Part shown: in pieces, positions 10,657 through 21,470 of the stretch | How positions within the stretch are numbered: the stretch's first letter is position 1 | Layout of the letters: each line of letters starts with the position of its first letter | Source: Anniella stebbinsi | Taxonomy: Eukaryota > Chordata > Lepidosauria > Squamata > Anniellidae | Direction: 5' to 3' | DNA: 64,000 nucleotides | NCBI GenBank assembly: GCA_029215795.1 | Contig: JARDYH010000002.1 | Coordinates: forward strand, 16,857,001 to 16,921,000 | Made by a program: the position numbers and the translations under genes | Notes under the pieces: generated by a model | Told to the model about the DNA's origin: nothing | Seen by the model: the letters and a program-made list of their open reading frames with translations, nothing else | Database searches by the model: none

Positions 10657-11047
10657 TAGGGATGGGCAAATGAACAATGTTCAGGATGGCCATGAGTCTC
10701 TGAACATCACCTCACTGCTCTTCTCAACCTGGCTTGCCATTCACACCTGTGATCACTGTTTCTCTATGCGAATTGGAAATTTTTGCAAATCAGACTGCAA
10801 TTGAACCAGAGATTTGCGCAGATCTCCCCACATTTGTGCAAATCTAATGTTTGCAAATTTCCTCCATGAACTAAAATGGGGCTGATTCAGTCTACAGAAC
10901 AAATTAGGAAATTCACACCAATTGAACTGGGAATTGGGAACGAGACAAACACAGGCAAGTGTTCGACAATTTGCCAATATTTTCAGAGGAGACTTGCTCG
11001 CGCTTATGTTGGGAGCTTTGAACAGGGCAAATTCTCATACATCCCTA
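10657..11047 (+). mobile_element. hAT-like MITE with perfect 8-bp TSD
   Basis: A 391-bp element that begins TAGGGATGGGCAAATG and ends CATACATCCCTA, flanked by cttctggg on both sides (10649-10656 and 11048-11055). Interior is AT-rich with repeated TTTGCA/TGCAAA words and inverted segments. The ends and TSD length support hAT. It may represent the intact form of the relics at 1006, 7249, 16633, 45850 and 56893. Confidence 0.85.
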
Positions 11048-11055
11048 CTTCTGGG

Positions 11056-12007
11056 AGCTTCTACTTCATTGTGGCTGGAGTTGATGGACCCTTAGTGTGA
11101 TCCAGCACGGCTCTTCTTCTGTTCTTCCATTCAATAAGAACACAATAAAAACAGCAGCAAACCAATAACGAAACCAACAATAAAAATAGTAAAAACAGTG
11201 ATCATATCAAGTGAAGACCAGAGTAAAATAACATCTTTTCAAAGCCTGCAAAGATGTCGCATTGCGGACCCCCGATTGTAAGTTGTGCATCCCGTGTTCT
11301 GTACAGGTATAGTTGTCAGAGAGCTGAGATTGGTTGTAGCTGAGCATACAAAGTGTCCCAGGTTTGGAGTTGCATAATGTGTAAAATATCAAGGTGATAT
11401 TGTGGAGGCAGTCTATGATCTATACATGATTTTGGCCATGCTGGATAGGAATTATGGAAGTTGCAGTTCAACGCATCTGGAGGGCTCCAGGTTGGAGGAG
11501 ACTGATTTAGGCACTGTCCTTCCTTGGGATAAATTGCAGCAGGCATATGCTTCCAATCTGACACTTTTTCAAGACTGACTAAACATGCAACAGAACTATG
11601 CACAGATTGAGGGAAAGAAATGTTGGCAATTGTTTTGGGTTTTTGAGCAGCTTCACGAACATGTTTGTGGGCAGAATCTGGTTAAAGCAGAAACAGACTA
11701 TAGACTTTTGGAAGCCATCGGTGAGAAACTGTCTCTGCTAAGAGCTTGGAAAAGGATTGTGAACTGGCAAATGTTCTTGCTATCATCTAAAAGTGACCTT
11801 TAATGGGTATCATCACTACTGCATAAAATTGAATTCAATATGCTGAGAAATTTAATTTTCTTCTACAGTTTGGAACAATCTTTTTTCTTTTCTTGGGGGG
11901 GGGGGGGTGAGAGGAAATCCCCAGAGCTAACTCCTCTAGTTCAAGCATGCTCCTCAAAAGAAAAATGGTATTTATATTCTTCTAAATGGATACTGAAACC
12001 CCATACA
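11056..12007. other. Mostly anonymous sequence
   Basis: Holds an A-rich, L2-tail-like patch (11125-11205) and one foldback-MITE half (listed separately). A G-run lies at 11897-11909. Nothing gene-like was found. Confidence 0.35.
11433..11512 (-). mobile_element. Half of a foldback MITE (ACTACAACTCCC family)
   Basis: Reads tggccatgctggatagga, gaagttgcagttcaacgcat, ctggagggctccaggttgg. This is one arm of the palindromic family whose fuller copies are at 13652-13783 and 55741-55866. Confidence 0.55.
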
Positions 12008-12078
12008 TGATTACTCAGGTTTCAAATTAAATTCAATGGGCCTTACTCCCAGAAAAGTGTGTATAGCATTTGCATCCT
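12008..12078 (+). mobile_element. Short palindromic MITE, degraded copy
   Basis: Contains aaattcaatgggccttactc and tgtgtatagcatttgcatc, matching the arms of the 29563-29651 element. The left terminus is worn. Confidence 0.5.
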
Positions 12079-12664
12079 TTTTTCTTTTCTTTTCTTGTTT
12101 TTTTTTTTTTTAAACACCATTCCTTATCATGGATGTTGTTGAATTTAGATTTTAGAAAAATGGCCTGCAAATAGAAAGGACAGCGATCCCTGAGACATCA
12201 TCAGCTGGAATTATTTTAAAGAAATAAGTTTCTAGTTTGATAAAAGGAACCCTCAGAGATTTTTTTTTAAAAAAAATACATATCCGGTCTATGGGATGGA
12301 TCCAGGTTGGCCGTTCTGTGACCAGAAGAACACCTTCCATTCACAGACAGCGCTGGAATCCTTACCGAGGGAAAGGGCAGGAAGGAGATCTTTGCTGATA
12401 CCCCGCCCTCCCTGCAGCTTCATGCATCATCTCCGTGTTACTCCAGAGGGTCTCACAGCCCTTTGGAACAACTTTTCAGGAGCCACAGGGGGAAGGAGGG
12501 ATTGTGAAGATCTCATCTCCGACCACTTCCTCCAGCATGAGCAGAACTCTGATAAATGGTCATCTGGATCCAAACGATAGCATATAAAGTGCCATACTGC
12601 CCGCGAAAGGGGGCCTCAATGACAGCAGAGGTATGGGCTGAGGGTCCGTGCTGTGAAGTCCGGG

Positions 12665-12797
12665 GCAGGATCTACACTACTGCTTTAAATTGGTTTATAA
12701 CAGTAGTGACAACTGTTGGGGCCCAGGACACATACTCCAGATGCAGTTTTCAAACCGTTTTCATAGTGTCGTATCCTGCTTGGTGTAGATCTGGTCC
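12665..12797 (+). mobile_element. MITE (TCTACAC family)
   Basis: Ends aggatctacactactgc and gcttggtgtagatctggtcc are inverted repeats. Internal blocks gtttataacagtagtgac and aactgttggggcccagg match 7332-7469 and 43618-43812. Confidence 0.7.
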
Positions 12798-13651
12798 GAG
12801 TTCTTGACTTTTTCTGTGCTCTTGCAGAGACCAGCTGATTCTCGAGTAGATCTGCTTGGAACGACGTGACTGGTGAGTAGCTGTGACTCTTGCACCTACT
12901 TGCCCAACGCCCAACCTCGAAGAAGTGACACCAGCACCTTTTTAGCATGCTAGATAATTCGTTCTATTGTTGCCCTTTTTGGTGTTGTATTTGATATCCT
13001 TGCATTCTATACGATGCTGCTAGCTGAGTAAAACTCAGGACACAAATAAATAATGACGATATGATGATGATCACGCCTTATAGCAGAAGGGTAAAGAATT
13101 CCATGTCACAGAGAGGATGCAACCATCTTTCTGTAGCTATGCAAGTCTTGGTCTGGTCAGTGCCGGGAGAAGAGACTGTAGAGAAACCCAGATAAGGTAC
13201 GTTTAAGTTTTAAAAGAAAAAGAGAGTATATAAATGAGACCAATAATCAAGCCACGGAGATGCAAAGTATTGCAAGAATCTTTATTAAGTAATTCGTTAC
13301 AAGGTTTCCTGCTTCTAATGCAATGCCTAATTGAACCTGGAGAGAGCCGCCTTTTTTTAACTAGGTGAGCAGGCTACTGTATAAGTTGTCAAACAAGGTG
13401 ATCTATTTGGTGTCAGTTTTTCTACAGAATGATCATATGGACTGTTAGTTTCAGCAAGTCTATTTCCGATTAGATGTTAAGCCATTTCCCTGGAGGAACA
13501 AGATAGGTTTTGTTGGGAAATCTAATGAGCAGTTTTTCTTAAGTCTTGTTACAGCTGTAGTGTTGACACCCATCACAAGAGGTGCTTTTTCGAGATTAAG
13601 AAATTACATGAGTCCAACATGGAGGTTGCAGTGTCTAACGACGTGCTAAAT
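12798..13651. other. Anonymous sequence
   Basis: No confident repeat. A segment at 13143-13176 (ggtctggtcagtgccggga) faintly resembles the 5S-derived SINE at 15690 but is too short to assign. Confidence 0.35.
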
Positions 13652-13783
13652 CAGCCTTTCCCAGCCTTATTCCCTCCAGATGTGTGGGACTGCAACTCCC
13701 ATGATTCCTAACCAGGCTGAGAATGAGTGAAACTGCAGTTCAACACATCTGGGGGGGGGGGGTTAACAAGTTGGGGAAGGAGG
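13652..13783 (+). mobile_element. Foldback MITE (ACTACAACTCCC family)
   Basis: Left arm cagcctttcccagcctt...ctgcaactcccatgattcc. Right arm ctgcagttcaacacatctgg...gttggggaagg. The arms are imperfect inverted repeats around a centre near 13715. Partial relatives lie at 11433, 16522, 18461, 30829 and 55741. Confidence 0.65.
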
Positions 13784-14107
13784 GTCTGTATGCATGTCTC
13801 CCTCAAATGAAGACAATCAGCCATTTTTAAAGAGAGTTTAAAGTTGTTTGAGAGGGGCTAGGCAACGTCATCCCCAGGGCACCAGTGCATCCCGGATATC
13901 TATCGTGGCAACCAGCAAGATGCTCTACTCATTGCATTAAAAAAAAAAATCAATACAGTTTCTTACCAGCAACTGGGATTGTTGTGAAATAGGTTTCTGT
14001 TAGAGCTTAACGCTGTGGTTTCAGATGAGTTGTTTAGTTAGTTGGGGCCCTACCCACACTTTACCCCCCCCCTTTGTAGTCAGTCTTTTGAGCAGGTTAC
14101 TTACAAT

Positions 14108-14427
14108 TAGGGTGACCAGATAAAATCCAGGTCAGGGCTCATGTAACTTTAACAGTTGTAGAGAAAAGGGAATTTCAGCCAGAGTCATTTGTATGAAATT
14201 AGTTCCTGGTGATATTCCTTCTTCATCACAACAGTTAAAGGTGCAGGCACTATACTAGAGTGACCAGATACAAAGGAGGGCAGGGCTTCTGCAGCTTTAA
14301 CTGTTGTGATGAAGAGGGAATTTCACCAGGAACTAATTGCGTACAAATGACACTAGCTGAAATTCCCTTTTCTCTACAACTGTTAAAGTTACATGAGCCC
14401 TGACCTGGATTTTATCTGGTCACCCTA
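14108..14427 (-). mobile_element. Foldback composite MITE, copy 4, with perfect 8-bp TSD
   Basis: A 320-bp element, TAGGGTGACCAG to TGGTCACCCTA, flanked by cttacaat at 14100-14107 and 14428-14435. The internal asymmetry is reversed relative to 5078: here the left unit is the truncated one (ggcactatac next to tagagtgacc). So this is the same composite inserted in the other orientation. Confidence 0.9.
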
Positions 14428-14639
14428 CTTACAATTTTGTGCTCAGGACAGTTTCTCAAATTGTCAGGTGTTCCAATGGCCCAAAAAGTTTGCCACCCCT
14501 GGCATGCACCCATATTTCTTTTAGCTCATGGTCTCCTATGCTTGAATGGGTTTTGCCTGGTTTTGAAGCAACACTCAGAGCTGTTTGTCATATTTGGAAG
14601 TGGGATAAGTGTACGCACCATGAGCCATGAGGCCTTTTT

Positions 14640-15110
14640 CAAACTACCTTCAACTCTATAAGGAAATAATAGATTTCTCTTATCTTCAGCTGTCTGGCAA
14701 GTGTACACACCAGTGTTTACAGCCTCCATGCAGAAACCTTTCAATTTCTACACAGATGTGGAAGACTTTCAGATGGGGGGATCGTGTTTCCTTACCGTGG
14801 CTCCCTTCCTGCTTCTTTTCCACATTTGAAATAAGCTGTAATTACACAGAGAAGAGAGCAGTGACCACGTGGCTTGTAAAGTTCAGTGGGACAGCACCCT
14901 CTAGTGGGCATTTTTTTTAGCACAACCTCGCCTGCACACTGCAGGAAATCCTGGCAAACCCGATATATCTCAGAAGAGTCAGGTTTCCTGTGCTTTCATT
15001 TATGATGCTAAAACTGGGAAATGGAGCAGAAATGTGCGGGAGGCTGACGTAGTCATCAAAATGCCTCACAAACAGCCATGAGTGGCCAGTCACGAGTGTG
15101 CTAAAAAATG
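14640..15110 (+). mobile_element. Relic of an unnamed DNA-transposon-like repeat
   Basis: Shares gaccacgtggc, cctgcacactgcaggaaat, and gccatgagtggccagtcacg with 23190-23550 (plus) and 54180-54510 (minus), in the same order. Boundaries were not resolved. The cctgcacacagcaggaaat core is itself a near-palindrome. Confidence 0.45.
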
Positions 15111-15689
15111 CTTATTTAAAGTTGCTCATGGCATCCTTGTAGGAATTTGGTCATCTGTGGACCTAGTAGGGCAGCCACTTATGAGTTACCCAAAAAGTAG
15201 TGACATCAATTTGCATTGATTATGAGTCACCCAAAAAGAAGGCATCAATTTGCATAAAAATTGTGCTAATTTGTACGTATATGTGCAAATTTAGAATAGA
15301 ATAGATTTCAATAGAAATACATCTCCGTATGGTGGTGATGGCGGGGGGCTGTAACCAGTGACTTGTGTGCTTTGCTCAGGCTGCAGTCCAGGTACGGTGG
15401 ATGGGCAACTTCAAGACCCAGCTCTCCCTTCTGAGGGGGTCTTTGTCTTTATACTAGACCTGGACTGGACAGACCTTTAATCTGAGGACAACTCAAAAAT
15501 ACAGGACTGTCCTCTAGGACACTTCTATGAAGTGATGCCTTAGGCAACATAACAATGAAAGGCCCATTCATAATCTTGTTTCCCACTCCCAGTTTTTCTC
15601 CAACCATGGGAATGTCTGGGTAATCTTTCCAGGGTCAACGACCTGGTTTCTTGCATGCTTTCTTAGTCCCAGGGAGGATATATATGATG
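15111..15689. other. Anonymous, TTTGCA-rich sequence
   Basis: Repeated atcaatttgcat words (15205-15260) recall the hAT-like relics. A tract near 15478-15530 (ctgaggaca...ggactgtcctct) resembles the repeat pair at 50345 and 58362. Confidence 0.3.
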
Positions 15690-15830
15690 CAGCCCCTTTT
15701 CTGAAACTAACCAGGTTTGGGTCTGGTCAGAGCCTGGATGGGAGACTGCCTTTGAACCCCATGTATGCTGCTTTGCATTCCATGCAAAGAAGGAACACAG
15801 GCTCTCAATGTACTAAATAAATAATACTTG
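15690..15830 (+). mobile_element. 5S rRNA-derived SINE
   Basis: The core aactaaccaggtttgggtct then cctggatgggagactgcc (15706-15751) aligns with the 3' half of 5S rRNA, including its internal promoter region (AGCTAAGCAGGGT...TGGATGGGAGACC). A non-5S body and an aaataaataat tail follow, as in 5S-derived SINEs. Several promoter bases differ from 5S rRNA, so this is a retroposed relic and not a 5S gene. Confidence 0.6.
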
Positions 15831-15893
15831 GAAATAAGCCTCATTGACTTCAGTGGGACTTACTCTCTCAAATATAGGATTAGGGATTATCAT
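15831..15893 (+). mobile_element. Short palindromic MITE, degraded copy
   Basis: Contains cattgacttcagtgggactt and atataggattaggg, the right arm of the 29563-29651 family. Confidence 0.5.
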
Positions 15894-16198
15894 CCAAGGA
15901 TTACTTGCCCACTCCAAATGGGGTGCATCCAGCAAGTCAGCACATTTTCAAAACAGAGGACAGTCTAGCCACCTTACTCCTGAGATACCATTGCCAATGC
16001 TGGGGTCTATCCATTGGACTCCTCCCCTCCCAGGCACTCTCCCCATTCTCTCCCCAGCCGCTGTCCCCCACTCACCTTCCTGTTGACCCACCAGACTTAC
16101 CTGAGGCCTACGCATACACTGGTGAGCTGCCTGGCCTCCTCCCAGCCACTACCCCCCCCAGTCCCAGTTGTGTTTGTATATCCTGTAGCTTAGCCACA

Positions 16199-16265
16199 CA
16201 AAGTTCTTCTAATAGCTTGGGATCTCCAGCCTACAAAGTTCTTCTACTAGCTTGGAACCCCCAGA
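16199..16265 (+). repeat. Tandem duplication, ~35-40-bp unit, two copies
   Basis: caaagttcttcta(a/c)tagcttgg is present twice with a short ccag-containing linker. A local duplication, probably by replication slippage. Confidence 0.7.
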
Positions 16266-16521
16266 GTGTCATAGCTCAGAACCTTGGGCCATGCATAGCC
16301 ATGCATCGCCTTTCTTTTTAAAGCCTTTTTTAATGTAAAAATGTCCCAGGACAGCTCCTGTGGGGACTTCAAAGCATGTTATGGCCTTTTGCAGACCTGC
16401 TTTCTCACACAGCCAGCTATGCAGGTGAATAATCTCTTTTGTGTTCTTTCATAGGGACACAGGAACCACCACCACCCAACTGCGGAATACCTTCAATGAA
16501 AAGCCATCTTTAAATGTCTTT

Positions 16522-16627
16522 TCCTACCTTTGCCAACCTGGTGCATTCCAGATGTTTGAACTGCAACTCCCATCATCCCCATCCAGCCGTGGCCATGCTG
16601 GCTGGGAATTCTGAGAGGTGCAACCCA
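16522..16627 (+). mobile_element. Foldback MITE (ACTACAACTCCC family), partial
   Basis: Left arm gccaacctggtgcattccag, gaactgcaactcccatcat. Right arm gccatgctggctgggaattc. The right arm stops early. Confidence 0.6.
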
Positions 16628-16632
16628 GGCAG

Positions 16633-16899
16633 GAACGGGGGTGAATTCATTCAGTTCCCATTTTAATGCAAATTTACCTAATTCTGCACTTTTGAAACAC
16701 TACACAAACCGAAACTCAGTTATCCTTCAAAATTTACACTTTTATGAATTTTGCAATAGAGTTCTCCATTTTGTTTTATTGGTGTTTTATTGGTATTTTT
16801 ATGATGTATTGGTTTTAAGTGTTTTAATCGGTTTTGTATTTTATGTTTGATGCTGTTCCCTGCCTCGATCCGTTGGGAGAGGCGGGTAATAAATAAATA

Positions 16900-16933
<34 letters not shown>

Positions 16934-17115
16934 GTTTTGTTTTTTAATTTTTAAAATTGCACATATCAGAGAAAATAATATTCAAACTTATAATAGGAAA
17001 ACAGTTTGCAAAAAAATTGTCATATAAGAAAAAATTTGCTCAGATTAAGACAAATTGGCACGGTTTGTTTATTTTAATTCTCAATGCTCAGGATGAACTG
17101 GATTTAAGCCTGGAA
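16633..17115 (+). mobile_element. hAT-like MITE relic split by an L2-type tail
   Basis: Blocks attttaatgcaaattta, aaactcagttatccttc and ttgcaatagagttctcc parallel 7249-7830. An L2-type tail (16765-16936) interrupts it. Confidence 0.5.
16765..16936 (+). mobile_element. L2-type 3' tail, subfamily 2, with (ATT)n
   Basis: Ends tgcctcgatccgttgggaga then ggcgggtaataaataaat and (ATT)n, the same terminus as the L2 copy ending at 32766. It preserves the CCYGCCTC/GAGGCGGG stem-loop with one G-T wobble. 5'-truncated. Confidence 0.75.
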
Positions 17116-17171
17116 AAATGAGAAGCAGTGAGGAACAGAAATTGAGCGATTTCAACACATCTGGGAGACGC

Positions 17172-17410
17172 TAGGGCCAGATCTACACCAAGCTGGATAT
17201 AGCAGCATGAAAGCGGCATGAAAACAGTATATGCAAGTCAGGAGCCACACCAAGCAGGATATAGTGGTATGAAAGTGGTATATGATGTGTGTCAATGGGC
17301 CCCAACTGTTGTCAGTGCACTTCAATACCGCTATAAAGCAGTAGTGTGGCTCCTACCTTATGTATTGCTTTCATACCACTTTCATAGTGCTGCTTGGTGC
17401 AGATCTGGCC
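17172..17410 (+). mobile_element. Complete MITE (GGCCAGATCTACACC ends)
   Basis: Left GGCCAGATCTACACCAAGC and right GCTTGGTGCAGATCTGGCC form near-perfect 19-bp terminal inverted repeats, with tag on both outer flanks. The interior holds a second inverted pair (gagccacaccaagcagg, tgtggctcctacc), so the element may be a MITE within a MITE. Confidence 0.75.
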
Positions 17411-17430
17411 TAGGTTGGAAAGGCTGGACT

Positions 17431-17474
17431 CTTCTTCTTCTTCTTCTTCTTCTTCTTCTTCTTCTTCTTCTTCA
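17431..17474 (+). repeat. (TTC)n microsatellite
   Basis: A pure CTT/TTC repeat directly after the MITE. Confidence 0.95.
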
Positions 17475-18460
17475 CCGTATTGGACACAGGGTCAGCTGGT
17501 CCACCTGTATGGCCTCTACGGAAGCATTCGCTTGAATCTCAGCCCCATCAATTATTGGGGGAGCAAACATCAATCACCTATTGAAGTCTGAGCTGATTTG
17601 TCTTCCAAATAGATCCATTCAAACATCCAGGCCCCGTTCAACATCTACTTAGGCAGTACCCTACATTTGAATGAAAAGGGAAAGAGGCATGTTTACTCCA
17701 CAGAGTGCTCCACTGTTTGGGTTAGCAGTATGCTAATATTCCTACAAAGCACAACATATTAAAAGTGCAGGCAAAGAAGAAGACGGAGCCAACTGTTTTC
17801 CTCTCCTCCAAGCCCTTACCTCAATCATGACATAAGTATTTCAAGATGTTTGCTCAAGTATTGCAAACCACATTGTGGGCTATCAATCTGTCAATGAAAC
17901 AGCAGAAGCGCTGGTATTTCTGAGTGATATTTGAAATCCTAAGCCCGTAAGAAAATTAACTAGGGTAATGGCATCCTGTTTTCCACACGGAGCGTACAGC
18001 TTTCCCGAAGCAATGAGAAAAGGCGGCTGTAATTATATGCCTCGTTCCAGAGCGAAAGCGTGTAATGCAAACGAGCGAGGATTTCTCTACCCTTCTGTTT
18101 TGCAGGGCACACTGAATCCAAAGGAAATATTTGGGCAATGACATCACCGGAGCGAAAGAATTTGGAAATGCCCAGACCTTTACGTAATGTTAGATGAGGA
18201 AGGGATGGAGCAGGGGAGCAAGACTGAACAATCGCTGACTTGTCAGTGTTGGGAAGCATCTCAAGTGAGGGTCATAGGTATATGGCATAATTCCAGTACA
18301 TTCTCTGTATAGAATGGAGACCTGTGGAAACAAAAACACCCCACCCAAGGTCTCTGTAGAAGTTTGCAGAACGGCAATTTCAAACCATTGAGGACTTTAG
18401 TGATCTAAGCAGCACATAGTATTTCTCTTACGATTGAACATCTTAGTGGGTTTAATCCAC
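17475..18460. other. Repeat-poor unique sequence, possible conserved element
   Basis: No repeat family recognised. The stretch 17955-18260 is complex, with homeodomain-type and octamer-like words (ctgtaattatatg, gtaatgcaaac). This makes it a plausible place for a regulatory element, but conservation cannot be judged from one sequence. Confidence 0.25.
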
Positions 18461-18560
18461 TTTTCCTGAACCAGGTACCCTCAAGAACACAGTTGTAGTC
18501 CATATTGTTGGACTACAACACCCAGTATTCCCCAGTCAGCCATCCTCTGGCTAGACCTTT
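18461..18560 (+). mobile_element. Foldback MITE half (ACTACAACTCCC family)
   Basis: Reads cctgaaccaggtaccctcaa, tggactacaacacccagt, gtcagccatcctctggc: one arm and the centre. Confidence 0.55.
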
Positions 18561-18595
18561 AGGCTGCAAACCTATCATCATCATCACCCACTCAT

Positions 18596-18820
18596 TACTA
18601 CTACTACTATTTATATCCCACCTTTTTTTCTTCTTGCAAGGAAACTAAGGTAGCTTACATGGTCCTCTTCCTCTCAATTTTTATCCTCACAACAATCCTG
18701 TGAGCTACCTTAAGTTGTGAGGCAATGACTGGCCTGAAGTCACCCAATGAGCTTCCATGGCTGAGTGGGGAATAGAACCTGGATCTCCAGTCCAACACTT
18801 TTTCCACTACACCACGCTGC
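18596..18820 (-). mobile_element. tRNA-derived SINE with L2-like tail
   Basis: On the minus strand the head reads cgtggtgtagtggaaaaag (A-box region) and ctggagatccaggttc (B-box region), followed by gggtgacttcaggccagtc. It ends in a ggtgggatataaat-type tail and a short (GTA)n. Same family and order as 31338-31573. Confidence 0.75.
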
Positions 18821-18821
18821 G

Positions 18822-18822
18822 C

Positions 18823-18857
<35 letters not shown>

Positions 18858-18975
18858 TGTTCCATTTATATGCCGCCCCATAGCTGAAGCTCTCTGGGCG
18901 GTTTACAAAAATTAAAAACATTGAACATTAAAAAACACCAATATACAAAATTAAAACCACAAAAAACATTAAAAA
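18822..18975 (-). mobile_element. L2-type 3' tail, subfamily 1, with (AAT)n
   Basis: An (ATT)n run (18822-18857), then the reverse complement of accgcccagagagctt...atggggcgg. This matches the terminal hairpin of the L2 at 42968-42998. Only the terminus remains. Confidence 0.75.
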
Positions 18976-20340
18976 CAAGTTTTTTTTGCCTAACAAGCCC
19001 AACCTCTTTCCTTCCTATTTATGGTTCCTAGCATGAGACAATTAAAAATAAAAGGCATAAATGAAAATGCATTAAATTGCTTCTCATTCTTAAATTTGTA
19101 TCTGTAAAAGCACTTAGATCAATCCCAAAAGGTACATTTTAGTGAACAGACCTAGATGCCCTAGAGAAGGTGGTACTGAGGCAGCTATTTGCTGACGGCT
19201 ATGGGTCAAAAGAGAACTTCCGTGGCTTTAATACTGCATTGCATGGAATAATGTTCTGTATAACACCTCAGAACTATTTCCTGAAACCCCACCCTCCACC
19301 CCAGTTTGTGGGGATTGCTTCTTCTAAGGGCTGTTGCTGCTATTGCTTTAGCACTGGGTTTTCCCCTGCTGTCCCTGCTTCTTTCTTTTTACTGGATTAG
19401 TTTCATGGGTGATCCCAGGCAATCAGGGATCACGTCGTGAATGGATGTTGCCCATATTACACAGCCAATCAAAGCCAGCCAGATTTGGCTATGAGATGAC
19501 GTTGTGAATGCAAGTAAAGTCAATTCGGGGTCGGGGGGGGGGGGTCAGGGAGACTGAGCACACAGGTGAGGGCAATAGAAATGAATAACCAAACCTTTTC
19601 ACAGGCTGTACCAAACAGTCATTACAAAAGAAGAGTATGTACAAAATGTTCCCGGAAAATGATTAGTAGTTTTGAGTTGGCCCTATTTAATGACATCTGT
19701 GCATGAGATATTTGCAGCCCACGTTTTCAACTGTAGCGCCATTAATCTTTAACCCTTGAACACGAGGAGACTTTGGGTTAGAATGATATTCCCTTTAGTT
19801 TTGTCTTGCTTCAGCTACCCCTGAACTACAAATATAGTGCCTGCTGTATGTGGAAATCCTTGAACGTTGAATAGTTTTCTATGTGAAAGAGAGTTGGAAT
19901 ACCAGATATGCCACAAGGTGGCGCTGTTTGAGGGCTTTCCCCAGTTTGCACAAACTGAATGCAGGACTGAATTAAAATAAAACATAAAAAGCTTTTGAGT
20001 TCATTCTCAGCATAGACCCAGTTAAATATAAAACTGCCTGCTTTGGGATTGTCGTTGTTTTTTATTCCCCCCAAAGTTATTAGTTTTATATAAAAAAAAA
20101 TTATCGAAGATTAGGATGGGATGCAGTTACAAGTCTGTTTGTTAGTGAAATTAGCAAATGATAAAAGCCTTCTACGTGTATGGAAATGAAAATATAATTT
20201 TATTCATATATGTCAAATTGTCGTTTATGCTGTAGATCTTCTGTAAAAACATTTATTTCTGAAAATATTTCTAGCTCACCCTATATCAAAAGATTTCAGG
20301 GCAGGATACAACCGGTACAAACAATTTGATGTTACATCAT
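18976..20340. other. Anonymous sequence
   Basis: About 1.4 kb with no confident repeat or gene. A G-run is at 19529-19541. Confidence 0.35.
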
Positions 20341-20465
20341 TATTAATAATAATAATTTAATAATAATAATAATAATTTATTTCTTACCCGCCTCTCCGTT
20401 TGGATCGATGCGGGGAACAACAATATAATAAAATACATAAAACTGATTAAAACATAAAACTGCAG
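20341..20465 (-). mobile_element. L2-type 3' tail, subfamily 2
   Basis: (AAT)n, then acccgcctctccgtttggat and cgatgcggggaacaac, which is the reverse complement of the 32700-32766 terminus. The stem-loop is retained. Confidence 0.75.
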
Positions 20466-20729
20466 CAACAACACCCCCCCCCCACACACACACACATACA
20501 CAATTTGGTATGAAATCAACAAGGATGAGTCAAAACAAAGTTGCAATCACTAAGACCCCAAAAACATGAGTGCAGAGGTAGATATGGCTTAGCACTTGAT
20601 TGAACCCAGCATCAGCACAAGCCACGTCTCCTGGGAGAAGACCTTCCATGACCACACTGTCACAGCCAAGGGAGAGACTGTTTATCAGGTACAGTCCCCA
20701 TTTTCTATATCCTGCATTTGATCAGTCGA

Positions 20730-21241
20730 TGGCTGCATTCGGACAACACATTAAGCAATGGGGGGGGGACAGTTGTCAGTTGTGTTGCTTATTGTGTTGT
20801 GTGGAGGGTAACACGCCGGTCTAAAACTACTGACGGTATGCTATTCCACCCAAATAAGCAACTGAGAGAAACAACTGGCTTGCAAGTTGTTTAGCTCGAA
20901 GCCAGTTGTTTAAAGTGTGGAGGGGTGAGTGGGTTAAAACACAAGCCCATAGAGGCAGGTGGCAAGAGCGACCAAAGTGGTGGCTGCCACTCTGCTACAA
21001 CTGGTGCAACTTGCAGAGGCTGCTGGGATAGAACTGGGAGGACTGAGGGAGGAGGGAGGGTGGGGAGAGGGGTGGGGGCTGTGTCAGTCAAATGCTGGGT
21101 TGACTATTAGTCCACTCAACGCCGGCCCCAACCACCCACTGCTGTGTAGGACTATATTGTGTGGGGAGTACCCACAAAATAACCAACTGTGAGTTGGCTA
21201 CTCAACCCACCATTGACTAATGTGTTGTCCGAATGCAGCCA
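20730..21241 (+). mobile_element. MITE A (TGGCTGMATTCGGAC ends), 512 bp
   Basis: Starts TGGCTGCATTCGGACAACAC and ends GTGTTGTCCGAATGCAGCCA, a perfect 20-bp inverted repeat. The interior holds further inverted words around caactggcttgc/gccagttg. It abuts MITE B with one base between them. No clear target duplication. Confidence 0.8.
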
Positions 21242-21242
21242 T

Positions 21243-21470
21243 TGGCTGAATTCGGACAACACGATAGTCAATGGTGGGGTAATAATCAAATTTACAGTTG
21301 TTCATCTAGGGGGTACTCCCCACACAACATGGTAATAAATAATTAACTGTGGTGTGGATTAGGATCAGCACTGAGTTGACTATGGCAGCATTCGGATGAC
21401 ACAATAGTCAAAACAACTGACGATTGTTTTCCCCACACCAGTTGTTTATTGTGTCGTCCGAATACAGCCA
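21243..21470 (+). mobile_element. MITE B (same family), 228 bp
   Basis: Starts TGGCTGAATTCGGACAACAC and ends GTCGTCCGAATACAGCCA. An internal block at about 21382-21400 (tggcagcattcggatgacac) is itself a terminal-repeat sequence, so the last ~90 bp look like a smaller element embedded in the larger one. Confidence 0.8.

Noticed and set aside
15690..15760. 5S rRNA gene
   Set aside because: Only part of the 5S sequence is present, with many substitutions and a SINE-type tail.
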